Positions 25,379-34,906 are shown, numbered from the stretch's first letter. The stretch is 64,000 nt of DNA from BOG-931 sp963761525 (GCA_963761525.1 CAVXHG010000006.1:682001-746000), one strand, 5' to 3'. Numbers and translations are program-made. Notes: generated by a model from the letters alone, not told the origin.

Positions 25379-26533
25379 ATGAATGTCCAATTCAGCAGCG
25401 ATGCCGTCGAAAGTGCGGCGCTTGTGCCGGGCGCGGCGCGGGAGGCGCAACGCTGTCTGTTTCTGCTGACGCCGAGCGGTGAAGAATGTGGCGTCGAGTT
25501 GTTCGGCCGATTGCTGGTGAACAAGCTGCAAGCGGCTTATCCGGATGGCGGATATGGCCTGCTTCCGGTTTCACCACACTGGCGAGATCTTTCTTCCACG
25601 CTGCGCGAGGTTGCGCGCGCAAGAAGCGTGGTCTTTAGCGTCCCGCTGACGGCCTGGAAGAATGTCTTGATGTTGCCGCTGGCGATCCTGTTGTTCGCCC
25701 GGCTAACGCGCCGCAACGTCGTCGTTTTCATGCACGAGTGGGCGGCGCTTCACTGGCTGAGGCGGCTTGCCTTGGCGCCGCTTGTGCTGCTGAGCCATGA
25801 TATTATCGTCGTCTCACCGCTCATTGCCGGCGAGCTGGCGCATACGCGGTGGCTCTTCGGCGCGGAAAAGAAATGTCGCCTGGTGCCGAATGCGCCCACC
25901 GTCTCGCCTGGTCAGCCGAACGTGACCGAGCGTGTACAACGCGTTCGCGAAGCCGCTGAAAAATGCGACATCGTCATTGGTCATTTTGGCGCGCTCTACA
26001 AAGGCAAAGCCTCGACCGCGCTGCTCGATGTCTGCGATTATCTGCGCCGCCGCGGCGTTCGTGCGCTGATCCTGTTTGTCGGCAGCTTTCCACCCTCGCT
26101 GGACGGTTACGAAAAACAATTCCAGTCAAAGGTCGCCGAATACGGCATTGAAGATCAGGTGATCGTCACCGGCTATGTCACGGACGAGGCCGAGCTCTAC
26201 ACGCTTTTCAATGAGGCCGATGCATTTCTGTTTCTATTTCCGGAAGGTCTCACGGCACGCCGCTCCAGCGTTATCCATACGCTACTATCCAATCGGCCGG
26301 TGGTCGTCACCGCGCCGCGCTCGATGAGCGAATTCGCTCACCACAAAGGCTTCACGTCGGTGATCGAGTCCGGCGTGCTGTCGTTTATCCCGGATCACGC
26401 CGACATGCCGGCGATCGCCGAGAAGCTTCTTGGTGCAGCAAAACAGAGCGAACGCACGTCGCCGGCGATCGACGGCGATGCCTGGTGGACTGCGACGACC
26501 GCGGCCACGAATGCCGTTCTTTCACGAAATTGA
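25379..26533 (+). CDS. GT4-family glycosyltransferase
   Basis: Protein of 384 residues from ATG at 25379 with AAAGG just upstream. The N-lobe contains VVFMHEWAALHWLRRL and HDIIVVSPLIAGEL; the C-lobe contains HFGALYKGKASTALLDVCDYL, VIVTGYVTDEAELYTLFNEADAFLFLFPEGL and SSVIHTLLSNRPVVVTAPRS. This is a GT-B fold sugar transferase using a nucleotide sugar, cytoplasmic or membrane-associated. It is the only rightward gene of the polysaccharide cluster. Donor and acceptor are unknown. Confidence 0.83.
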   Translation: MNVQFSSDAVESAALVPGAAREAQRCLFLLTPSGEECGVELFGRLLVNKLQAAYPDGGYGLLPVSPHWRDLSSTLREVARARSVVFSVPLTAWKNVLMLPLAILLFARLTRRNVVVFMHEWAALHWLRRLALAPLVLLSHDIIVVSPLIAGELAHTRWLFGAEKKCRLVPNAPTVSPGQPNVTERVQRVREAAEKCDIVIGHFGALYKGKASTALLDVCDYLRRRGVRALILFVGSFPPSLDGYEKQFQSKVAEYGIEDQVIVTGYVTDEAELYTLFNEADAFLFLFPEGLTARRSSVIHTLLSNRPVVVTAPRSMSEFAHHKGFTSVIESGVLSFIPDHADMPAIAEKLLGAAKQSERTSPAIDGDAWWTATTAATNAVLSRN

Positions 26534-26546
26534 ATTGACGGTCGTC

Positions 26547-26622
26547 AGAGCATGATCCGGAAAAAGCCCACCCTCGGACTTGATCCGAGGGTGGGCTTCC
26601 GGTTTTCCGAAAGATCATGCTC
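26547..26622. repeat. GAGCATGATC-type palindromic repeat, copy 3, with a nested hairpin
   Basis: AGAGCATGATCCGGAAAA at the left pairs with TTTTCCGAAAGATCATGCTC at the right. Nested inside is a second perfect hairpin, AGCCCACCCTCGGA / TCCGAGGGTGGGCT, absent from the other two copies. It lies between two convergent genes (stops at 26533 and 26634) and may terminate transcription from both sides. Confidence 0.82.
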
Positions 26623-26633
26623 CAACTTGAAAT

Positions 26634-28157
26634 CTATGCGCCACTTTTGGCGGCCAAGACGCCCTGCAGAATTTCCACGGCTCGGATCAGCCGCTGTCGT
26701 GCTTTGGCGATGTCGAGTACCCAACACATCGCGAAATAGGTCACTGCCCCGATGGGAATGAGAATGATGAGTGCCGCCCTGTTCGACACATCGAGCACGC
26801 CATCGAGCATTTTTACGATCGCGACCATCGCCAGTCCCGCGATAAGGACGCGGATAGCGCGGCCCCACGGCAGAGGGACTGGAAAAGCCCATTGCGTCAG
26901 AATAACCGCGCCGAGAAAACCGAAAAGTTCCGCCGCAAGCCGTCCCCAGGCAGCGCCGACCGGGCCATACTTCACGATGAGCACATAGGCGAGGGTGCAG
27001 TTGAAGATCATCGTCGATGCCGTGTTGATCAGATAAAGTGAATTGCGATCAGAGAGCAAAAAGCCGATGTGAACGTACTGATACGTCAAAATCTGGAATA
27101 TCACAGCGAGACAGATGATCGGCATTACCATTGTTGCCAGATCGCGAAAGTCGGGACCTAAAATCACGTTGGCGATGTGGTGCGATACGATGGCAAAGCC
27201 GAGCGCTGCCGGAAGCGTGATCGCCAGCACCAGTTCGAAGCATTCGCGTAAGTGATCGCGTGTCGCGTTGGGCCCGCGGTTGGCCAGGATCTGCACCGCC
27301 ATCGGCATGAAGGTCGCGGCGATGCTGATCGCCGGAATGATCAGTGTTTGGCGGACGAGATCGACGCCGGCGGAATATTGGCCGGCCGCCGCCGCTCCCG
27401 AAAGGTGAGCGACGATGAAGCGGTCTACCGTCGCTGAAATCGAAGCCAATGTGAGCGAGAGGGTGAGCGGGAAGCCGGCTTTGGCAAGGTTGATGAGCAG
27501 CCTGCCGTTGAAATTGATTTTGGCCCCGCTCCAGGTGCGGCCGGTAAAGACGATTGCGACCAGAACGTAGGCAAGCATCGATGAGACGAGCAGCGTGACG
27601 CCGCTTCTGATGACGAAACTCAGGATGACACCAAAGGTCAAGATTGAGACCGCCCGGAGAGCGGTGACCCGCATTACGGTAAAGGCCTCAAATCGGGCTC
27701 GCAGCAATTCCAGGGTCGTCTCATAAAAGCCCAGCCCCATGGCGAGGGCGACCGTGGCCAGGGAAGCTTCGGCCTGCAGTCCTGCAAGGCGTGCTGCGAT
27801 GTAGGCGAAGGGTGCGATGGCACAGGACAGCATCAAGCCGGGTACCACGGCGGCGCGGACGTCGGTGCCGTCGCCACGCGGCTCGACGCGCATGATGTAG
27901 AGCCTGAGCCAGCTGCACATGAAGGTACTGACGATGGCTGAGAAGCCCAGACCGAGCGCGTAAGTACCGAAATCCGCAGCCGATAACAGCCGCGTGAAGA
28001 TAACGACGTTCAAAAGACCGAAGGTCGCCGAAAAAATGTTGGCCGCGAAATTGATCGCCGCCTGGCTCAGTAGCTTCGGATGCTTGCGCTGAAAGTTGTC
28101 GAACAGGTGCGGCTTGTGTTCGTCCGGCGGCTCAGCTTTGCTGGTAGAGCTGGACAT
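26634..28157 (-). CDS. Wzx-like polysaccharide flippase
   Basis: Protein of about 507 residues. I place the start at ATG 28157 (MSSSTSKAEPPDEHKPHLF); the frame is open to 28229. About 12-14 hydrophobic helices, with AAINFAANIFSATFGLLNVVIFTRLLSAADFGTYALG at the beginning, identify the MATE/MOP polysaccharide-transporter (Wzx/RfbX) family. It would flip lipid-linked repeat units across the inner membrane. The gene overlaps the end of the DUF6492-like gene by about 26 bases. Confidence 0.88.
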   Translation of the reverse strand: MSSSTSKAEPPDEHKPHLFDNFQRKHPKLLSQAAINFAANIFSATFGLLNVVIFTRLLSAADFGTYALGLGFSAIVSTFMCSWLRLYIMRVEPRGDGTDVRAAVVPGLMLSCAIAPFAYIAARLAGLQAEASLATVALAMGLGFYETTLELLRARFEAFTVMRVTALRAVSILTFGVILSFVIRSGVTLLVSSMLAYVLVAIVFTGRTWSGAKINFNGRLLINLAKAGFPLTLSLTLASISATVDRFIVAHLSGAAAAGQYSAGVDLVRQTLIIPAISIAATFMPMAVQILANRGPNATRDHLRECFELVLAITLPAALGFAIVSHHIANVILGPDFRDLATMVMPIICLAVIFQILTYQYVHIGFLLSDRNSLYLINTASTMIFNCTLAYVLIVKYGPVGAAWGRLAAELFGFLGAVILTQWAFPVPLPWGRAIRVLIAGLAMVAIVKMLDGVLDVSNRAALIILIPIGAVTYFAMCWVLDIAKARQRLIRAVEILQGVLAAKSGA

Positions 28158-29115
28158 CAGGACGTTCCCTGGCGGGAATGGCTGCCGAGCCTGGCCGAAT
28201 TGTTCCGGCCCTGCGCTCAGATAGTCCAACAGCCTCGCGGATGGTAGTGACAGGAGTACCTGAAAAGGACTCTATGCACAGCGCTACCTGGCGCTCGGTC
28301 ATGCCGTCGATCAATGCGGTGATCCCCGCAAGGTCGAGCGGAGCGTGGTCCCAATAGGCGTTGGCGAGACTCTCGGTAACGACGTAGTGGCTCGCCTCAT
28401 GCCGGGGCATCATTCGGACGAATTGGCCATAAAGGAGATATTCCGAAAACGCGCGCGTTTTGCACAGTGCAAGAGCCCATTCCCTGCCAGTCGCACGCTC
28501 GATCGTGGCCGTCATGTCGTGCACGGTGTGTTTGTCCCAAACGATCACGTTACCGATGAAATCATCGGCCGGGAAAACAGTTGCTTCAGGTTGCCCCAGC
28601 ATGCGATCGCAGTTGCGCACCCAGTTCGCGTGCATCGGCGAGTCTGCGACGATCGCCGCGCGATCCAGGTACAGCGGCGTCTGTTCGCTACCGGCGTATT
28701 TTCTCATATCGAACGGCCGCACGAAAACATTGTCGGAATCGATGAAACAGAATCGCTGCTCGGGCAATCGCGAAGCCGCCCCGATTTTCAGGATCTGTTG
28801 GACGTGCCAGCCATGGACCGGCGTCGACTTGAACGACCACCACAAGCGGCGTCCTTTGCGGGACAGAAACGGCGGTATCGGTTTGAGCCAACGCGGCAGC
28901 AGCTGTGAGGATGGCAGCACGACCCGGCGTTGGCGATTGAATTTGGCGAAGGCCGCCATGTCGTCGTCGTTGACGATCACGTAGTGCCGTTCATAGGAAT
29001 GCACGAGCCGGTCGATGCTCTCGCACAGCAACGCAAAACGTTCGATGTCCTTGCTGTGACTCGGCGTGACCAGAGCGACCGGCTTTGCTGACGTGCTTTC
29101 CGAAAGGTTCGTCAT
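28132..29115 (-). CDS. DUF6492-like putative glycosyltransferase
   Basis: Protein of 327 residues from ATG at 29115. The sequence begins PVALVTPSHSKDIERFALLCESIDR and carries an acidic motif in RFCFIDSDNVFVRPFD, compatible with a DxD sugar-nucleotide/metal site of the GT-A fold; FPADDFIGNVIVWDKHTV follows. I recall this arrangement for DUF6492 proteins in polysaccharide loci. No hydrophobic segments. It overlaps the deacetylase gene by 4 bases, so the genes are translated together. The exact activity is inferred. Confidence 0.7.
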   Translation of the reverse strand: MTNLSESTSAKPVALVTPSHSKDIERFALLCESIDRLVHSYERHYVIVNDDDMAAFAKFNRQRRVVLPSSQLLPRWLKPIPPFLSRKGRRLWWSFKSTPVHGWHVQQILKIGAASRLPEQRFCFIDSDNVFVRPFDMRKYAGSEQTPLYLDRAAIVADSPMHANWVRNCDRMLGQPEATVFPADDFIGNVIVWDKHTVHDMTATIERATGREWALALCKTRAFSEYLLYGQFVRMMPRHEASHYVVTESLANAYWDHAPLDLAGITALIDGMTERQVALCIESFSGTPVTTIREAVGLSERRAGTIRPGSAAIPARERPDVQLYQQS

Positions 29116-30005
29116 TGAATCCGGTTTGGGTTCGGGGCGCCCGCATGGCAGTTCTCTGCATGCGCGCCGCTAGCGATCTTGAGTCCCTCCGCTACCGGCA
29201 CAAGAACGCATCCCGAGTGCTTTGCCGTTACGACGGCCCATTCGAGCAGGTCGGGAACGACGCCAAATCGGCTCGGTTCTTCTCCGACGTCGTGGCCGAC
29301 GAAAATCAGCCAGCCGTTACAGCGAATGGTTTCCGCGATCAGCGCGGCGATTTTCTTCCGATCGAGGGATGCGTTTTCCAGCGGCCATGATTTGAGCGAC
29401 CCGAGGTCGGCGCTCCGGTGGTTGATGCCATGATCGACCGACCGGCAAGAGTTGAATTGCGTTTCAAGATAGCGCCGGGCGTTGAATGAGAGGTCGCCGT
29501 AAGGATAGGCGAAATTGCGCACTGCAATCTTGTCGTCGATCATCCTGAGCGCCGACTGATTTCGCGAAAACTCCGTTTCGAGGTCGCTGCGACCAAGCCG
29601 CGAAACCGCGGAGTGATAATAGGTTTGGCAACCGATCTCGTGGCCGCGCAGCCAGATCGCCCTGAGTTGCTCGATTGACGCGAGCAGGCCGACAGAGCCC
29701 GTTTTGCCGCAGCCTGCGCCCGCAATGTAAAATGTTCCGCGCGCGTCGTTCTGTTCAAGGATGCGCGTACCGATGTCGCACGCCGACACCGGAACGTCGT
29801 CGAACGTGAATGAGACCATTGGCCGGGCATTGCGCATCGGTAATTTCTTTGTGGCAAAGTTGCGCGCCAGAAATCGCGAACCTTTGCCGAGCAATTTTTG
29901 ATACGGCGTCTCGACATGGCGCTTCGACCGTGGCCGGGATAATGCCTCCGGAATACTGAATTCTTCCGAAATCTTGAATCCTCGGTTTAACTGAACCTGG
30001 GTCAT
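29112..30005 (-). CDS. Polysaccharide deacetylase-family protein (NodB-like)
   Basis: Protein of 297 residues from ATG at 30005. The NodB fold is indicated by FTFDDVP near residue 88 (the motif with the catalytic base and metal Asp), then GHEIGCQTYYHSAVSRLGRSD with the metal histidines, and NFAYPYGDLSFNARRYL. It would remove N- or O-acetyl groups from a sugar polymer or precursor. There is no signal peptide, which is unusual for a surface enzyme, so it could act on a cytoplasmic intermediate. Confidence 0.85.
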   Translation of the reverse strand: MTQVQLNRGFKISEEFSIPEALSRPRSKRHVETPYQKLLGKGSRFLARNFATKKLPMRNARPMVSFTFDDVPVSACDIGTRILEQNDARGTFYIAGAGCGKTGSVGLLASIEQLRAIWLRGHEIGCQTYYHSAVSRLGRSDLETEFSRNQSALRMIDDKIAVRNFAYPYGDLSFNARRYLETQFNSCRSVDHGINHRSADLGSLKSWPLENASLDRKKIAALIAETIRCNGWLIFVGHDVGEEPSRFGVVPDLLEWAVVTAKHSGCVLVPVAEGLKIASGAHAENCHAGAPNPNRIQ

Positions 30006-30206
30006 GTTTCAGCCACCGTACCTGCTCCGGCATTCGCCGGCATTTCATTTCACGCATGGTCAAGGCTCTTTGACCAGCGCCGCGCCGTCTTCGTGAAGTT
30101 GTATGAGTGATAACGGATGACGCGGTGCGGCGCTCGCATATCTGCGCAAATTCGTAAATCGTTAAGCCTAATGTCGCAGCCCGTCGGCGGAAACGGCTCA
30201 TTGCGT

Positions 30207-30238
30207 GACATGCGCCACGTTAGACATGCGCCACGTTA
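30207..30238. repeat. Exact 16-bp tandem duplication over a stop codon
   Basis: GACATGCGCCACGTTA occurs twice back to back (30207-30222 and 30223-30238). The second copy supplies the TAA stop (minus strand, 30236-30238) of the GT2 gene, and the first copy repeats the same stop 16 bases later. Confidence 0.9.
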
Positions 30239-31168
30239 ACGGTACTGCTCGTAGTGCAGATCGAATTCGGCGGCGATACGTCCAGCGCCACGCGCGGTTC
30301 GCATCAGGCTGCTCATCATCGCGCGGCGGCCGCGTAGCGCCGCCACCGGCAGCGACAACAAGCCAAGGCCGAGCAAGCCAAGACCGATGTACCAGCCGCG
30401 CACCGCGCCGGCGAGTCTGCCGAGGAACTTGCGCTCGAGACGGGTCGCCTCGGAGCCGTTGCGGAACTTACGGCGCAACAGATAGCCGATCGTGGTACGC
30501 GCCGGCGGCGTGGTCTCGAATACTTCGGCTTTGTCGGCCCAGGCGAAGCTGCGGCCGTCGATACGGCAGCGCCAGAAAAAGTCGTAATCGCTGCCGCCGG
30601 TGAGAGCGAAAGCGTGCAGGAATGGCTCGTCCAGATATTGTTCAAGGACGCTGCGCTGGATCAGCATATTGCCGGCGCCGTAAACTATCGGAACCGGTCC
30701 GGTGTCATGGCGAGCCGGGGCATAGAAGCCGCTCTGAGCCAGCCAGTGATCGGGTCGGTCGAATACCGGCAACACCGGCCCGCCGACAATGTCAGCACGG
30801 TATTCCAGCGCGACACGGATCATCTCGGTAAGCCAGTTGGGATCGGGAAATTCGTCGTCGTCGAGCACCGCGACGTAATCGGGGCTGGGCGTTGTGCGGC
30901 AAGCGGCGCCAAAGGCGCGATTATAGGCGTAGGTATGGCCGCGGTTCGGTTCAACGATACAGGTGAGTGGAAAGCGAAAGGTTGCCGCAGAGTGTCCAAC
31001 AACTGCGGCGCCGCTGCGCGTCTCGGCGTCATTGTCGACGACAATCACATCAAGCTTGCCGGCGTAGTTCAGTTGCGCGACGTGTGACAAAAGCTTGCGT
31101 AATCCGTCAGGGCGGCGGAATGTCGGTATGCACAGACATACATGCGGCGCGGTCGGCTGCACCGTCAT
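30236..31168 (-). CDS. GT2-family glycosyltransferase
   Basis: Protein of 310 residues. The start is ATG at 31168 because it overlaps the wecG stop (ATGA) and begins directly before CLCIPTFRRPDGLRKLLSHV. GT-A motifs are DVIVVDNDAET near residue 55, the metal-binding DxD in YVAVLDDDEFPDPNWL near residue 105, and GGSDYDFFWRC near 195. A C-terminal hydrophobic stretch (WYIGLGLLGLGLLSLPVAAL) anchors it to the membrane. It adds one sugar during surface polysaccharide assembly. A 16-bp duplication covers its stop codon. Confidence 0.88.
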   Translation of the reverse strand: MTVQPTAPHVCLCIPTFRRPDGLRKLLSHVAQLNYAGKLDVIVVDNDAETRSGAAVVGHSAATFRFPLTCIVEPNRGHTYAYNRAFGAACRTTPSPDYVAVLDDDEFPDPNWLTEMIRVALEYRADIVGGPVLPVFDRPDHWLAQSGFYAPARHDTGPVPIVYGAGNMLIQRSVLEQYLDEPFLHAFALTGGSDYDFFWRCRIDGRSFAWADKAEVFETTPPARTTIGYLLRRKFRNGSEATRLERKFLGRLAGAVRGWYIGLGLLGLGLLSLPVAALRGRRAMMSSLMRTARGAGRIAAEFDLHYEQYR

Positions 31169-31984
31169 GGCGCACCGGTTCGCGTCAGCAACAGATAGAT
31201 CGCGTGCGGGTTGGTCATCAAATAACGGCCGGAGAGACGGCCCGGCTCCAGATAAATCCGATAAGCCCATTCCAGCCCGGCGCGCTGCATCCATCCCGGT
31301 GCGCGTGTGTTTTTCCCCGACATGAAATCGAACAAGCCGCCTGAAGTCTTGATCAGGCCGACGCCCGTAAGCCGGTCGCGATTACGTCGCGCGAACTCCT
31401 GTTCGTGCGGCACTCCCAGTCCGAGCCAGAGAATATCCGGTTCGGCTTTGTTGATGGTTTCGATGATCCGGTCTTCGTCACCGTCGCGGCGCATATAACC
31501 GCAACTGTGTCCGACGATGTCGAGCTGCGGATAAAGCGATTTTGCCCGGCGCACGGCCTGGTCGACGACCGTTTTGGCCGCGCCGAGGAAGAACATGCGC
31601 GCGCCGCGTTGTTGTCCGACAATAGCAGCGTCATGGAAGAAGTCGGTGGTCGCTACTCGTTCGGGAAGCGGCGTCGCGTGAAACAGCCGCGATACCAACA
31701 CCATCGGCATGCCGTCGGCGTGGATGAGGTCGGCGGCTAGAAAGAGTTCGCGTAGCTCCGGTTCCCGGGCGCATAGCGAGAGCACCTGACCGTTCGCCGA
31801 TGTGAAGATGAGAGGCGGTTTCGCGCTGCCGCGCCGGGCCAGTGCCGTGTCGATCATCAGCGTCCGCCGACCTTTTGCGGTCGATCACGGCAATAGGCAG
31901 GCCGCCGATCGTTGCGACCGGCACGTCCCATTGCGCGTCTTTGGCGGTCGCAGCGAAGCTCAAATGGCCGGATTGTGCCGGCAT
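31165..31984 (-). CDS. WecG/TagA/CpsF-family glycosyltransferase, split by one inserted base
   Basis: The N-terminal frame from ATG 31984 gives VPVATIGGLPIAVIDRKRSA; the next frame continues LMIDTALARRGSAKPPLIFT and AADLIHADGMPMVLVSRL, then ARMFFLGAAKTVVDQAV and EPDILWLGLGVPHEQEFA. Deleting one C near 31865 (GCGGACGCTG) rejoins them as ...RSAELMIDTA..., giving about 272 residues, normal for the family. These enzymes transfer a sugar (ManNAcA-like or glucuronate-like) to a lipid-linked acceptor. The gene is coupled to the GT2 gene. A sequencing insertion is more likely than inactivation. Confidence 0.82.
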
Positions 31985-32167
31985 GGCGGTGCGCTCCTTC
32001 GTTATAATAATTAGGCACCAAGCTGCAGAAAATAAAGGTTAATTAGGCGTTAGCCTTAAAGGATCGCATCGTTGATCGCGACTATGCGGAAACTCGTGTC
32101 CGCGCCAAAAGACTAAGGCCAAAGGCGGAAAAAAGCAGATCAGCCAGAACGCGCCGACCGCTGAAGC

Positions 32168-34320
32168 TCAGGCTGTGCCGACGCCGGTCAGCACCGCACC
32201 ACGCACTTTCATTGCATCGGGGCCGAGCTGCGAGATGAACTGTTCAGCCGCCTCGCCATCCTCCTCGGTCGGACGCACGACCAGCACGATGTGATCGACC
32301 AGGCCGGCGAAGAAACGCGTACTGGGATCCCGGCTCAAACCGATCGCCGCTACGATCACCATGTCGAAGCGTTTGGTTTTATCGAAGGCCTGTTTGATGT
32401 CTGCGTCGCTGATCGGGCGATCGCGCCGGCTGTTTGATGCGACGAACGGGACCATGTTGATGTTGGTGTCACGGTCGCGAACGATGACTTCGGAAAGCTC
32501 ACGGCGACCGACCGCGACGTCGACAAGCCCGGCATCGCCTTCATCAGCCTCGATCGCCGATAGCGTACGGCGCTGGAGATCGGCATCGATCAACAGAACC
32601 CGCTGGGTCGGCGCGATCGCCGCGGCGAACGTCAAGGCAACGGATGCGGTGTCGTCTGCATCATCGGCGGCAACCACCAGGATGCTTGGATTGCCGCGCT
32701 TTCTGTGGCTTTCGCGAACGGCGTCGTAAACCTTCTGCATCTCCTGCGCGAAGCGGGAGTTCGGATCCTCAATGGCGTCGAGGCTGTAGGAAGTATCGGC
32801 CGGCGGCAGTTCCGCCAGCACCCGGATCGCAGGCTCCGCGTCGTAGCGCTGTCGTAGGCGGGCGGGCGAGATCGGCCAGAGCTTCCGCATTCGCTCGCCA
32901 ACACCGCGCGATGGCTCGGCGGCCGGCTGGCTCCGCGCGTTACCGGTCTCGCTCAGCGCGCGCAGGATAACGATACCCGTGCCGCAAGCGCCGCCCAGCA
33001 TCATTGCGGCCAGACCAATCAGCAGGCTCGACGGTGGCGAACTGCGGACCAACGGCAGGTCGGCGCGCGATATAATGCGAATGTTCTTGGTATCGACCAG
33101 CTCTTGCTCACCGGTTTCGCGGGCGCGCACCAGGGAGGCCTCATAGACGGTGCGGTTCGCCTGTACTTCGCGCTCAAGCTCGCGCAGGCCGATCAGTGAC
33201 TGGTTGGTCGACTTTGCCGTGCCCTTGAGGGCGTCGACTTTTTGCGAAAGCAGGTCCTCGCTGTCTTTCGCGCTCCGGTATTCGGTGCGCGCCGAAAGCG
33301 CGATGCGATTGACCTCGTCTTCGATCAACGCGTGAACCCGCTCGGCCTGCGCTTCGATTTCGATAACAGCGGGGTGACGTTCGCCGAGCGAGCTTTTCTG
33401 TTCGGCTTCGCGGCGCATGACGTCGGTGTATTGCGTACGCAGCGCGGTGATGGTCGCCGACTGCACCGCTTCCGGGAAGGCGCCGATGTCGAGTTTTCGA
33501 ACGCTGCACGTTTTCGATCTGGTCGAGGCGGGCTTTTGCCTGCACGGTTCTTGCGCGCGCGGTGCTGAGTTCGGTGTTCAGGTTGGTAAGCTGCTGCTCG
33601 TTGACGAGTTCGCCGTTGGAGCCAACGATGTTGTGGCTCGTCTTATAGGCTTCGACTTTGTCTTCGGATGTCACGCAAGCGGTCCTGAAGCTCTTTCAGG
33701 CGGGAAGACAAGGATTGCGATATCTGGCGCGCGGCGTTGGCGCGGGCTTCGGTTTGTTCGGTAAGGTACGATTGGGCGATGGCGTTGGCGATCTGCGCCG
33801 CCTTGGCCGGATCTTCGCTGGTGACGCTCACTTCGACCACATAGGTGCGCTCGGGCCGCTTGATGTCGACATGCTTGCGCAGATTGTCCAGCGCAGTGAG
33901 AACTTCCTGATCCGGTGACTTCGCGCCGCGTTCGAACTCAGGATCGCGATCGAGCCCTTCAGACGTGACGACCCGGCGCAATACGCTGTCGGAGGCGATG
34001 ATACGGACCTGGCTCTCGACCTGGAGCACGGCGGCATCGCTTTGCGGGATCGTTGGAGAAATGTCGGTCTGTGCGGCGCGTAGATCCATCGGATCAATGA
34101 GGATCTGGGTGGTCGCCGTATATTTGCGGGGCGCGAGGAGCACGAATGCCGCGGCGAGCAAGACCGCGAGCACGACCGAAAGCAGGATCGTCCATTTGCC
34201 CCGCCAAAGGGCCGACCAAAACCTGCCAAAATCGAAATCGCCGAGTACGCCAAAGCCTGGCGCGAGATCGCCGCTTCTCGCTACCGCTGCCGACTGGCCG
34301 TAACCGGACGCTTCGAACAT
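32168..34320 (-). CDS. Wzz/ExoP/GumC-type polysaccharide co-polymerase, split by two inserted bases
   Basis: Three frames join into one protein of about 716 residues from ATG 34320. Order: Wzz domain with a membrane helix (WTILLSVVLAVLLAAAFVLL near residue 45) and YTATTQILIDPMDLR; a coiled-coil region (SEDKVEAYKTSHNIVGSNG ... RLDQIENVQRSK); a second membrane helix near SLLIGLAAMMLGGACGTGIVI; and a C-terminal CpsD/BY-kinase-like domain. The insertions are an A near 33668 and one A in a four-A run near 33495. The kinase domain lacks the P-loop lysine (AADDADDTASVAL where GxGKS/T is expected) although VLLIDADLQRR is kept, and it has no tyrosine tail. Confidence 0.85.
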
Positions 34321-34567
34321 TCGCTACATAACTCTCTTCACTGCGGAAAGGCCGGTTGCGCAACCGACGCCCGAAAGCGCCGTCGGTCGATTGCGTCAAA
34401 GGCCCGCCCGATCGCAATCAAGGCCTTGCCAACAAGGTCTCGCCAAGCGGCAATTCCATAGAACGCGTTATGGTAATCAACTGATAAAGAAATAAGGTTA
34501 ATGCCCGGTGTACCGGGCTGAATTGCTTCGGGAAATTAAGGAATTGCCTGCCAGTAGGCGTCACGCC

Positions 34568-34906
34568 TCAGCGCCGGAAAAACCGGTAAACTGCGGCAAT
34601 CACGACGCAGAGCGCCACCGCCGGAATCCAGATCAACAATGTGCCGATCAAGGCCAGGATAATAGCCGCGATGATAAGCCCAAGCACCAGCATGATGGCG
34701 GCAAAGCCGAGCGGGCCCGGCCGCATGACGAAGATTCGTTGAGTTTGTCGTGTGCCGTCCTGCCCCCAGCTTGATTGCCCCCAGCTTGTTTGCCATGTCG
34801 ATTGCCATGGTGATTGCGATGACGAATTCCGCCTGCCCGTCCGATCCGGTGGGATGATCTCCGGTTCGGCGCGAGGTTGTTCCGGCAAGTTTGGATCGTC
34901 GGCCAT
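34568..34906 (-). CDS. Small two-helix membrane protein with a Ser/Gln/Trp-rich repeat
   Basis: Protein of 112 residues from ATG at 34906; the open frame extends upstream, but only as an antisense-like shadow of the permease gene. Residues 30-53 carry short S-Q/W repeats (SPWQSTWQTSWGQSSWGQ), then two hydrophobic helices (LGFAAIMLVLGLIIAAIILALI and LLIWIPAVALCVVIAAVYRFF). Homologues with a variable linker and the same ending are, as I recall, widespread in Bradyrhizobium-like genomes. Function unknown. About 250 bases to the left, up to the ExoP gene, hold nothing recognisable. Confidence 0.65.
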   Translation of the reverse strand: MADDPNLPEQPRAEPEIIPPDRTGRRNSSSQSPWQSTWQTSWGQSSWGQDGTRQTQRIFVMRPGPLGFAAIMLVLGLIIAAIILALIGTLLIWIPAVALCVVIAAVYRFFRR

